Positions 41,707 to 49,787 of a stretch of 64,000 nt of DNA are shown one piece after another. The DNA lies in NCBI RefSeq assembly GCF_014649855.1, contig NZ_BMTV01000017.1:1-64000 (forward strand), written 5' to 3'. The DNA is from Streptomyces roseolus (GTDB taxonomy: Bacteria; Actinomycetota; Actinomycetes; Streptomycetales; Streptomycetaceae). Position 1 is the stretch's first letter, and each line of letters begins with the position of its first letter. The position numbers and the translations under genes were made by a program. Under the pieces are notes generated by a model. It saw only the letters and a list, made by a program, of their open reading frames with translations, had not been told where the DNA came from and did no database searches.

Positions 41707-43179
41707 GTGGGCGGCAACGGCACAGACGGTACGACTGCCGGCAAGCGCCCCAACGAGCGGCTCGGCTCGTGGTTCGTGCGCAGCGGCTGGTCCAAGGGGG
41801 AGCTGGCCCGCCAGGTCAACCGCAGGGCCCGCCAGATGGGCGCCCACCACATCTCCACCGACACCTCCCGCGTCCGCCGCTGGCTCGACGGCGAACAGCC
41901 CCGCGAACCCATCCCGCGCATCCTCTCCGAGCTGTTCTCCGAGCGCTTCGGCTCCGTCGTCGCCATCGAGGACCTCGGACTGCGCACCGCCCACCAGACG
42001 CCCTCCGTCTCCGGGGTCGACCTGCCCTGGGCCGGGCCGCAGACCGTCTCCCTGCTCAGCGAGTTCTCCCGCAGCGACCTCATGCTCGCCCGGCGCGGCT
42101 TCCTCGGCTCCTCGCTCCAGCTCGCCGCGGGACCCGCCCTCATCGAGCCCATGCAGCGCTGGCTGGTCCCCACCCCCACCGGCGAACCGGCCCCCGCCGA
42201 GCAGGCGCCCGGCGGCCGCCCCCGCCGGCTCTCCGACATCGAGCTCGACCTCCTCGAATCCACCACCGCCATGTTCCGCAAGTGGGACGCCCAGTGCGGC
42301 GGCGGACTGCGCCGCAAGGCCGTCGTCGGCCAGCTCCACGAGGTCACCGACCTCCTCCAGGAGCCCCAGCCGGCCGCCACCGCCAAGCGCCTCTTCACCG
42401 TCGCCGCCGAACTCGCCGAACTCGCCGGGTGGATGAGCTATGACGTGGGCCTCCAGCCCACCGCCCAGAAGTACTTCGTCCTCGCCCTGCACGCCGCCAA
42501 GGAGGCCGGCGACAAGCCGCTCGGCTCGTACATCCTCTCCTCCATGAGCCGGCAGATGATCCACCTCGGCCGCCCCGACGACGCCCTCGAACTCATCCAT
42601 CTGGCCCAGTACGGCAGCCGGGACTGCGCCACCCCCCGCACCCAGGCCATGCTGTATGCGATGGAGGCCCGCGCCTACGCCAACATGGGCCAGCCCTCCA
42701 AGTGCAAGCGGGCCGTCCGGATGGCCGAGGACACCTTCGCCGACGCCACCTTCGAAGGCGGCCCCGAGCCCGACTGGATCCGCTTCTTCACCGAGGCCGA
42801 GCTCAACGGCGAGAACTCCCACTCCTACCGCGACCTCGCCTACGTCGCCGGACGCTCCCCGAGCTACGCCTCGCTGGCCGAGCCCGTCATGGAGCGGGCC
42901 GTCGAACTCTTCGAGAAGGACCCGGACCACCAGCGCTCGTACGCCCTCAACCTCATCGGCATGGCCACCGTCCACCTGCTCAAGCGCGAACCCGAGCAGT
43001 CCGTCGTCCTCGCCGAGAAGGCCCTCGGAGTCGCCCGCTCCATCCGCTCCGAGCGGGTCAACAACCGGCTCCGCAAGACCGTCGACACCGCCGCCCGCGA
43101 CTTCGGCGACGTCGCCGAAGTCGTCGACCTCACCGACCGGCTCACCCTGCTCCTGCCCGAGTCCGCCGAGGCCGTCTGA
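41707..43179 (+). CDS. nsdA: NsdA, negative regulator of differentiation and antibiotic production
   Basis: This 490-residue protein has an N-terminal helix-turn-helix-like region (SKGELARQVNRRARQMG, TSRVRRWLDGEQPREPIPRI) and a long helical TPR-like C-terminal half (residues 180-490). It matches NsdA of S. coelicolor, whose loss raises actinorhodin and methylenomycin and relieves the block on aerial growth. GTG 41707 (VGGNGTDGTTAGKRPNERL) is preferred to GTG 41689. It is not in an operon with amtB, which starts 355 bases later. Confidence 0.93.
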   Translation: MGGNGTDGTTAGKRPNERLGSWFVRSGWSKGELARQVNRRARQMGAHHISTDTSRVRRWLDGEQPREPIPRILSELFSERFGSVVAIEDLGLRTAHQTPSVSGVDLPWAGPQTVSLLSEFSRSDLMLARRGFLGSSLQLAAGPALIEPMQRWLVPTPTGEPAPAEQAPGGRPRRLSDIELDLLESTTAMFRKWDAQCGGGLRRKAVVGQLHEVTDLLQEPQPAATAKRLFTVAAELAELAGWMSYDVGLQPTAQKYFVLALHAAKEAGDKPLGSYILSSMSRQMIHLGRPDDALELIHLAQYGSRDCATPRTQAMLYAMEARAYANMGQPSKCKRAVRMAEDTFADATFEGGPEPDWIRFFTEAELNGENSHSYRDLAYVAGRSPSYASLAEPVMERAVELFEKDPDHQRSYALNLIGMATVHLLKREPEQSVVLAEKALGVARSIRSERVNNRLRKTVDTAARDFGDVAEVVDLTDRLTLLLPESAEAV

Positions 43180-43341
43180 CCGCACCGCCCGCTCCCGAGA
43201 GCCCCACGACCCCGGCCGCGCCGGACGTCCCGTACTGCCCGACTCGGCTCCCCCGCCGCACAGGACACACGGACGCCGACGCGGCCGGTCCGCGTCCCGG
43301 CCCCGGACCGCTCCCCGCCCGCCCGGCCGGGAGGGTACCCC

Positions 43342-43411
43342 GTTACCTCCCCGTGACCCGCGTGTTCACGGTCACGTAACACACTCCCGTCCTTCGTCAC
43401 TGCCCCGAAAC
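43342..43411 (+). promoter_or_regulatory. GlnR-type boxes upstream of amtB
   Basis: GTTAC-N6-GTGAC (43342-43357), GTAAC (43376) and GTCAC-N6-GAAAC (43396-43411) match the a-site/b-site pattern of actinobacterial GlnR (gTnAC-N6-GaAAC). Their position 125-195 bases before amtB fits activation under nitrogen limitation. The rest of the 355-bp gap (43180-43534) shows no gene. Confidence 0.7.
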
Positions 43412-43534
43412 ACCGAGCGGCATCGTCGGAAACCGCGCTACGCGAATCTCTGGCGCATAACCGGCCACCCCTCAGGCCGCCGCTCACCGCCGGCCCCGCC
43501 CCGCACAGGCCGCACCGACGACGAGGAGACGCCG

Positions 43535-44881
43535 ATGGCACCAGCCATCACGACCCTGGCAGCAGACGCCCCCGCGCTGTCCGCCGCCAACACCGGGTTC
43601 ATGCTCATCTGCTCCGCCCTGGTCATGCTGATGACCCCGGCACTCGCCTTCTTCTACGGAGGCATGGTCCGCGTCAAGTCCACCCTGAACATGCTGATGA
43701 TGAGCTTCATCAGCCTCGGGATCGTCACGGTCCTGTGGGTGCTCTTCGGCTTCAGCGTCGCCTTCGGCACCGACTCCGGCGGCCTCGTCGGCTGGTCCTC
43801 CGACTACCTCGGCCTCAGCGGCATCGGCGTCACCGAACTCTGGGACGGCTACACCATCCCGGTGTACGTCTTCGCCGTCTTCCAGCTCATGTTCGCCGTC
43901 CTCACCCCGGCCCTGATCAGCGGCGCCCTCGCCGACCGGGTCAAGTTCACCGCCTGGGCCCTCTTCGTCACCCTCTGGGCCACCGTCGTCTACTTCCCCG
44001 TCGCCCACTGGGTGTGGGGCGCCGGCGGCTGGCTCTTCGAGATGGGCGTCATCGACTTCGCCGGCGGCACGGCGGTCCACATCAACGCCGGCGCCGCCGC
44101 CCTCGGCGTCATCCTCGTCATCGGCAAGCGCGTCGGCTTCAAGAAGGACCCGATGCGCCCGCACAGCCTCCCGCTGGTCATGCTCGGCGCCGGCCTCCTC
44201 TGGTTCGGCTGGTTCGGCTTCAACGCCGGCTCGTGGCTCGGCAACGACGACGGCGTCGGCGCCGTCATGTTCGTCAACACCCAGGTCGCCACCGCCGCCG
44301 CCATGCTCGCCTGGCTCGCCTACGAGAAGCTCCGCCACGGCTCCTTCACCACCCTCGGCGCCGCCTCCGGCGCCGTCGCCGGCCTCGTCGCCATCACCCC
44401 CGCCGGCGGCTCCTGCTCCCCGCTCGGCGCCATCGCCATCGGCGCCATCGCCGGTCTCGTCTGCGCCATGGCCGTCGGCCTGAAGTACAAGTTCGGCTAC
44501 GACGACTCCCTCGACGTCGTCGGCGTCCACCTCGTCGGCGGTGTCCTCGGCTCCCTCCTCGTCGGCTTCTTCGCCACCGGCGGCGTCCAGTCCGACGCCA
44601 AGGGCCTCTTCTACGGCGGCGGCCTGGAGCAGCTCGGCAAGCAGGCCGTCGGCGTCTTCGCCGTCCTCGCCTACTCTCTGGTCGTCTCCGCGATCCTCGC
44701 CCTGGTCATCGACAAGACCATGGGCATGCGGGTCAGCGAGGACGACGAGGTCTCCGGCATCGACCAGGTCGAGCACGCCGAGACCGCCTACGACTTCAGC
44801 GGAGCCGGCGGCGGCGCCTCCGGGCGCTCCACCGCCGTCGCCGCGCCGGTTGTCACGGAGAACAAGAAGGTGGACGCATGA
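43535..44881 (+). CDS. amtB: ammonium transporter AmtB
   Basis: AmtB (448 residues) is a trimeric ammonium channel with eleven predicted membrane helices. It shows the family's FFYGGMVRVKSTLNMLMMS, FAGGTAVHINAG (twin-histidine first half), FGWFGFNAGS and VVGVHLVGGVLGSL (second histidine) motifs. The cytoplasmic C terminus ends with a short disordered tail. ATG 43535 follows GAGGAG. It overlaps glnK by 4 bp, and GlnK is its direct regulator. Confidence 0.97.
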   Translation: MAPAITTLAADAPALSAANTGFMLICSALVMLMTPALAFFYGGMVRVKSTLNMLMMSFISLGIVTVLWVLFGFSVAFGTDSGGLVGWSSDYLGLSGIGVTELWDGYTIPVYVFAVFQLMFAVLTPALISGALADRVKFTAWALFVTLWATVVYFPVAHWVWGAGGWLFEMGVIDFAGGTAVHINAGAAALGVILVIGKRVGFKKDPMRPHSLPLVMLGAGLLWFGWFGFNAGSWLGNDDGVGAVMFVNTQVATAAAMLAWLAYEKLRHGSFTTLGAASGAVAGLVAITPAGGSCSPLGAIAIGAIAGLVCAMAVGLKYKFGYDDSLDVVGVHLVGGVLGSLLVGFFATGGVQSDAKGLFYGGGLEQLGKQAVGVFAVLAYSLVVSAILALVIDKTMGMRVSEDDEVSGIDQVEHAETAYDFSGAGGGASGRSTAVAAPVVTENKKVDA

Positions 44882-45216
44882 AGCTCATCACCGCGGTCGT
44901 GAAGCCGCACCGGCTCGACGAGATCAAGGAGGCCCTCCAGGCCTTCGGGGTCCACGGCCTCACCGTCACCGAGGCCAGCGGATACGGACGCCAGCGCGGC
45001 CACACCGAGGTCTACCGCGGCGCCGAGTACACCGTCGACCTCGTCCCCAAGATCCGCATCGAGGTCCTGGTCGAGGACGAGGACGCCGAACAGCTCATCG
45101 ACGTCGTCGTGAAGGCGGCCCGCACCGGCAAGATCGGTGACGGAAAGGTGTGGAGCGTCCCCGTCGAGACCGCCGTCCGTGTCCGCACGGGCGAGCGCGG
45201 ACCGGACGCGCTCTAG
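44878..45216 (+). CDS. glnK: PII nitrogen regulatory protein GlnK
   Basis: This 112-residue PII protein plugs AmtB when nitrogen is sufficient. The T-loop YRGAEYTVDLVPK carries Tyr51, which in Streptomyces is adenylylated by GlnD. The C-loop KIGDGKVWSVPVE is intact. It is translationally coupled to amtB. A 275-bp gap with a dispersed palindrome separates it from glnD. Confidence 0.97.
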   Translation: MKLITAVVKPHRLDEIKEALQAFGVHGLTVTEASGYGRQRGHTEVYRGAEYTVDLVPKIRIEVLVEDEDAEQLIDVVVKAARTGKIGDGKVWSVPVETAVRVRTGERGPDAL

Positions 45217-45294
45217 GGCCCGCCTGACCGTCCCCGCCGGGTCCGGCCCGCCCGGCACGCACGCTCGCCGCACGGCAGAGTGGTCCGAGCAGCT

Positions 45295-45332
45295 CCTTCC
45301 CCGAGCTCTCGGTTTCGCTCGAGCAGGGGAGG
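45295..45332. repeat. REP-like palindrome between glnK and glnD
   Basis: CCTTCCCCGAGC and GCTCGAGCAGGGGAGG form a long imperfect hairpin around CTCGGTTTC. It resembles a palindrome that I recall as dispersed in many Streptomyces intergenic regions (CCCC-AGCTCTCGGCTTCGCT-GGGG type). Confidence 0.55.
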
Positions 45333-45491
45333 GCCCACCGAGGGCGCCCCTGCCGCACGCCGATCGCACGCACCGAACGACCCGGCCCGATCCGACGCCC
45401 ATGGTCGGACAGGCCCTGGCCGCACGGCCCGGCGGACCCACCGGTCCGCCGGGCCGTTCCCGCAGCCCCATCCGCGCAGAAGGAGCCGCCG

Positions 45492-47987
45492 GTGACCACC
45501 CCCGAACCGCAGGACGCGACCGAAGGGCAGGGGTGGGGGTCCCCCCTGGACGAACGAAGCCTCGAGCGCGGGGGAGGCTACGCGGCGGCCCGGCTGCGGC
45601 TCCTCCAGGAAAAGGCGCCGGCCGGCCCCGAGCGCCGTACCGCCCTCGCCCGCCTCACCGACGACTGGCTCGCCGGCCTCTTCGCCGCCGCCGCACCGCC
45701 CAAGGGGGTCGCCCTCGTCGCCGTCGGCGGCTACGGCCGCGCCGAACTCTCCCCGCGCAGCGACCTCGACCTCCTCCTGCTCCACGACGGCACCGCCCCC
45801 GGCGAGGCGATCGCCGCCCTCGCCGACCGCCTCTGGTACCCCGTCTGGGACCTCGGCCTCGCCCTCGACCACTCCGTCCGCACCCCCGCCCAGGCCCGCG
45901 CCACCGCCACCGAGGACCTCAAGGTCCACCTCGGCCTCCTCGACGCCCGTCCCCTCGCCGGCGACACCGCCCTCGCCTCCGCGCTGCGCTCCACCGTCCT
46001 CGCCGACTGGCGCAACCAGGCCGTCCGCCGCCTCCCCGAACTCGCCGAACTCTGCCGCGACCGCGCCGAACGCTCCGGCGAACTCCGCTTCCTCCTCGAA
46101 CCCGACCTCAAGGAGGCCCGCGGCGGCCTCCGCGACGCCCAGGCGCTGCGCGCGGTCGCCGCCTCCTGGCTCGCGGACGCCCCCCGCGACGGCCTCGACA
46201 CCGCCCGCCGCCGCCTCCTCGACGCCCGCGACGCCCTCCACCTCGCCACCGGCCGCGCCACCGACCGCCTCGCCCTCCAGGAACAGGACGCCGTCGCCGA
46301 GGAACTCGGCCTCCTCGACGCCGACACCCTGCTCCGCGGCGTGTACGAGGCCGCCGGCACCGTCACGTACGCCTCCGACGTCACCTGGCGCGAGGTCGGC
46401 CGCGTCCTCAAGGCCCGCTCGGCCCGCCCCCGGCTCCGCGGACTCCTCGGCGGCGGCCGGTCCGGCGCCGGAAAACAGCCGGTGGAACGCAGCCCGCTCG
46501 CCGAGGGCGTCGTCGAGATGGACGGCGAGGCCGTCCTCGCCCTCTCCGCCCGGCCCGAGCGCGACCCCGCCCTCCCGCTGCGCGCCGCCGCCGCGGCCGC
46601 CCAGCACGGCCTGCCGCTGTCCCCGCACGCCGTCCGCCGGCTCGCCGCCACCGCCAAGCCGCTGCCCGTGCCCTGGCCCGCCGAGGCCCGCGAGGCCCTC
46701 GTCACCCTTCTCGGCGCCGGCGCCCCCGCCGTCCCCGTCTGGGAGGCCCTGGAGGCCGAAGGACTCGTCACCCGCCTCCTGCCCGACTGGGAACGCGTCC
46801 GCCACCGCCCCCAGCGCAACCCCGTCCACACCTGGACCGTCGACCGCCACCTCGTCGAGACCGCCGTCCGCGCCGCCTCCCTCACCCGCCGCGTGGGCCG
46901 CCCCGACCTCCTCCTCGTCGCCGCCCTCCTCCACGACATCGGCAAGGGCTGGCCCGGCGACCACTCCGTCGCCGGCGAGACCATCGCCCGCGACCTCGCC
47001 GCCCGCGTCGGCTTCGACCGCACCGACACCGCCACCGTCGCCACCCTCGTCCGCCACCACCTCCTCCTCGTCGAGACCGCCACCCGCCGCGATCTCGACG
47101 ACCCCGCCACCGTCCAGGCCGTCGCCACCGCCGTCGGCACCGTCGGCACCCTCGAACTCCTCCACGCCCTCACCGAGGCCGATGCCCTCGCCACCGGACC
47201 CGCCGCCTGGTCCGCCTGGCGCGCCTCCCTCGTCGCCGACCTCGTCAAACGGGTCTCCGGCGTCCTCGCCGGCGAGCCGCTGCCCGACCCCGAGGCCGCA
47301 GCCCCCAGCGCCGAGCAGGAACGGCTCGCCGTCGAGGCCCTGCGCACCGGCGAGCCCGCCCTCACCCTCCACACCCAGGGCGAGCAGCCCCTCGACCCCG
47401 ACGAACCCGAACCCGTCGGCGTGGAACTCGTCATCGCCCTCCCCGACCAGCCCGGCGTCCTGCCCGCCGTCGCCGGCGTCCTCGCCCTCCACCGGCTCAC
47501 CGTCCGCGCCGCCGACCTGCGCGCCGTGGACCTCCCCGCCGAACTCGGCACGGGCCCCGGCTCCGTCCTCGTCCTGAACTGGCGGGTCGCCGCCGAGTAC
47601 GGCTCCCTGCCCCAGGGCCACCGGCTCCGCGCCGACCTGCTGCGCGCCCTCGACGGTTCCCTCGACATCCCCGCCCGGCTCGCCGAGCGCGAGGCCGCCT
47701 ACCCGCGCCGCCGCGGCGTCCAGGCCCCGCCGCCCCGCGTCACCGTCGCCCCCGCCGAGTCCCGCCTCGCCACCGTCCTGGAGGTCCGCGCCCAGGATGC
47801 CCCCGGCCTGCTCCACCGGATCGGCCGCGCCCTGGAGGGAGCGGCGGTACGGGTCCGCAGCGCCCACGTCTCCACGCTCGGCGCCAACGCCGTCGACACC
47901 CTGTACGTGACCCGCCCCGACGGCTCCCTCCTCCCGGACGAGGAGGCGGTCGACCTGGCGCGGGCGCTGGAGGGGGCGCTGGGGTGA
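45492..47987 (+). CDS. glnD: PII uridylyl/adenylyltransferase GlnD
   Basis: GlnD (831 residues) modifies GlnK in response to glutamine; in Streptomyces the modification is adenylylation. Order: a nucleotidyltransferase domain with GGYGRAELSPRSDLD near residue 79, a helical linker, an HD hydrolase domain with LLHDIGKGWPGDHS near 478, and two C-terminal ACT domains (about 640-720 and 755-825). GTG 45492 follows AGAAGGAG. Residues 14-30 (GQGWGSPLDERSLERGGG) come from a palindromic element inserted in frame. Confidence 0.96.
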   Translation: MTTPEPQDATEGQGWGSPLDERSLERGGGYAAARLRLLQEKAPAGPERRTALARLTDDWLAGLFAAAAPPKGVALVAVGGYGRAELSPRSDLDLLLLHDGTAPGEAIAALADRLWYPVWDLGLALDHSVRTPAQARATATEDLKVHLGLLDARPLAGDTALASALRSTVLADWRNQAVRRLPELAELCRDRAERSGELRFLLEPDLKEARGGLRDAQALRAVAASWLADAPRDGLDTARRRLLDARDALHLATGRATDRLALQEQDAVAEELGLLDADTLLRGVYEAAGTVTYASDVTWREVGRVLKARSARPRLRGLLGGGRSGAGKQPVERSPLAEGVVEMDGEAVLALSARPERDPALPLRAAAAAAQHGLPLSPHAVRRLAATAKPLPVPWPAEAREALVTLLGAGAPAVPVWEALEAEGLVTRLLPDWERVRHRPQRNPVHTWTVDRHLVETAVRAASLTRRVGRPDLLLVAALLHDIGKGWPGDHSVAGETIARDLAARVGFDRTDTATVATLVRHHLLLVETATRRDLDDPATVQAVATAVGTVGTLELLHALTEADALATGPAAWSAWRASLVADLVKRVSGVLAGEPLPDPEAAAPSAEQERLAVEALRTGEPALTLHTQGEQPLDPDEPEPVGVELVIALPDQPGVLPAVAGVLALHRLTVRAADLRAVDLPAELGTGPGSVLVLNWRVAAEYGSLPQGHRLRADLLRALDGSLDIPARLAEREAAYPRRRGVQAPPPRVTVAPAESRLATVLEVRAQDAPGLLHRIGRALEGAAVRVRSAHVSTLGANAVDTLYVTRPDGSLLPDEEAVDLARALEGALG
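45533..45576. repeat. REP-like palindrome inside the glnD 5' coding region
   Basis: GGGGGTCCCCCC followed by GAACGAAGCCTCGAG and CGGGGGAG has the outer C/G arms and inner CTCGAG seen in the dispersed Streptomyces palindrome. It encodes residues 14-30 of GlnD, a segment not expected in the family. Confidence 0.55.
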
Positions 47988-48043
47988 CGAGGGCCTCGCC
48001 CGCCCAATCCGACCGGCAAGGCCAGGGGCGTCCCGGAGCCGGA

Positions 48044-48049
48044 TACCCT
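48044..48049 (+). promoter_or_regulatory. candidate ffh -10
   Basis: TACCCT (48044-48049) fits TANNNT, starting transcription near 48056 with a 35-base leader before GTG 48091. It overlaps the in-frame codons upstream of that GTG and so supports the shorter protein. Confidence 0.4.
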
Positions 48050-48090
48050 GGGTGGCGACCATCCGCCCCGACCCGAGGATCGCGACCACC

Positions 48091-49644
48091 GTGTTCGATA
48101 CGCTTTCCGACCGCCTCAGCGCGACTTTCAAGTCCCTCCGGGGCAAAGGCCGCCTCTCCGAGCAGGACATCGACAGCGCGGCCCGGGAAATCCGTATCGC
48201 CCTTCTCGAGGCCGACGTCGCCCTTCCGGTCGTCCGCGCGTTCATCAAGAACGTCAAGGAGCGGGCCCTCGGCGCCGAGGTCTCCAAGGCGCTGAACCCC
48301 AGCCAGCAGGTCATCAAGATCGTCAACGACGAGCTGGTCTCGATCCTCGGCGGCGAGACCCGCCGGCTGCGGTTCGCCAAGACCGCGCCCACGGTGATCA
48401 TGCTCGCCGGTCTCCAGGGCGCCGGTAAGACCACCCTCGCCGGAAAGCTCGGCCTCTGGCTGAAGGGGCAGGGCCACTCGCCGCTGCTCGTCGCCTGCGA
48501 CCTCCAGCGGCCCAACGCCGTCAACCAGCTCTCCGTCGTCGCCGACCGCGCGGGCGTCGCCTTCTACGGCCCGCAGCCCGGCAACGGCGTCGGTGACCCG
48601 GTCCAGGTCGCCAAGGACTCGATCGAATACGCGCGCACCAAGCTGTACGACGTCGTCATCGTCGACACCGCCGGCCGCCTCGGCATCGACCAGGAGCTGA
48701 TGCAGCAGGCCGCGGACATCCGCGACGCCGTCAGCCCCGACGAGATCCTCTTCGTCGTCGACGCCATGATCGGTCAGGACGCGGTCAACACCGCCGAGGC
48801 GTTCCGCGACGGCGTCGGCTTCGACGGCGTCGTGCTCTCCAAGCTCGACGGCGACGCCCGCGGTGGCGCCGCGCTCTCGATCGCGCACGTCACCGGCAAG
48901 CAGATCATGTTCGCCTCCAACGGCGAGAAGCTGGACGACTTCGACGCGTTCCACCCGGACCGCATGGCGTCCCGCATCCTCGGCATGGGCGACATGCTGT
49001 CGCTCATCGAGAAGGCCCAGCAGACCTTCGACGAGGAAGAGGCCGCCAAGATGGCCTCGAAGCTCGCGTCGAAGAAGGGCCAGGACTTCACCCTGGACGA
49101 CTTCCTCGCCCAGATGGAGCAGGTCCGCAAGATGGGCTCCATCAGCAAGCTCCTCGGCATGCTGCCCGGCATGGGCCAGATGAAGGAGCAGATCGCCAAC
49201 ATCGACGAGCGGGACGTGGACCGCACCGCGGCCATCATCAAGTCGATGACCCCGGCGGAGCGCCAGGACCCGACCATCATCAACGGTTCCCGTCGCGCCC
49301 GCATCGCCAAGGGCTCCGGCGTCGAGGTCAGCGCCGTGAAGGGCCTGGTCGAGCGGTTCTTCGAGGCCCGCAAGATGATGTCCCGCATGGCCCAGGGCGG
49401 CGGCCTGCCCGGTATGCCCGGCATGCCGGGCATGGGTGGCGGCCCCGGCCGGCAGAAGAAGCAGGTCAAGCAGGCCAAGGGCAAGCGCAAGAGCGGCAAC
49501 CCGATGAAGCGGAAGGCCGAGGAGCAGGCCGCCCAGGAGAAGCGGGAGCAGGCCCAGCAGGGCGGCGCCTTCGGGCTGCCGGGCGCCGGCCAGGGTCCGC
49601 AGGACTTCGAGCTGCCCGACGAGTTCAAGAAGTTCATGGGCTGA
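48091..49644 (+). CDS. ffh: signal recognition particle GTPase Ffh
   Basis: Ffh (517 residues) binds signal sequences and SRP RNA. The N domain starts VFDTLSDRLSATFKSLRG. The G domain has GLQGAGKTTLAGKL near 107, DLQRPNAVNQL, DTAGRLGIDQEL and SKLDGDARGG. The methionine-rich M domain from about 330 includes GMLPGMGQM and SGVEVSAVKGLVERF, and ends with an extra lysine/glutamine-rich tail. GTG 48091 is chosen over upstream in-frame codons because it gives the conserved N terminus. It pairs functionally with ftsY 9 kb upstream. Confidence 0.97.
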   Translation: MFDTLSDRLSATFKSLRGKGRLSEQDIDSAAREIRIALLEADVALPVVRAFIKNVKERALGAEVSKALNPSQQVIKIVNDELVSILGGETRRLRFAKTAPTVIMLAGLQGAGKTTLAGKLGLWLKGQGHSPLLVACDLQRPNAVNQLSVVADRAGVAFYGPQPGNGVGDPVQVAKDSIEYARTKLYDVVIVDTAGRLGIDQELMQQAADIRDAVSPDEILFVVDAMIGQDAVNTAEAFRDGVGFDGVVLSKLDGDARGGAALSIAHVTGKQIMFASNGEKLDDFDAFHPDRMASRILGMGDMLSLIEKAQQTFDEEEAAKMASKLASKKGQDFTLDDFLAQMEQVRKMGSISKLLGMLPGMGQMKEQIANIDERDVDRTAAIIKSMTPAERQDPTIINGSRRARIAKGSGVEVSAVKGLVERFFEARKMMSRMAQGGGLPGMPGMPGMGGGPGRQKKQVKQAKGKRKSGNPMKRKAEEQAAQEKREQAQQGGAFGLPGAGQGPQDFELPDEFKKFMG

Positions 49645-49660
49645 CCCCGCGCCGGCCGGA

Positions 49661-49704
49661 GGGGCCCGGGACGGTTTCGATGGCACGAAACCGTCCCGGG
49701 CCCC
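49661..49704 (+). terminator. 19-bp perfect hairpin after ffh
   Basis: Arms 49661-49679 and 49686-49704 are perfectly complementary with loop ATGGCA, 16 bases past the ffh stop, followed by TTCTCG. Confidence 0.9.
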
Positions 49705-49787
49705 TTCTCGTCCGCCCGGACCATCCGGAATGCCACCTTGATCCCGTTCTCCGATACTGGGGCCACTGCCGCCCCGAGGAGAGCCCA

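Noticed and set aside
45213..48524. An 1103-codon minus-strand frame opposite glnD
   Set aside because: It is antisense to a complete GlnD with nucleotidyltransferase, HD and ACT domains, and has no domain of its own.
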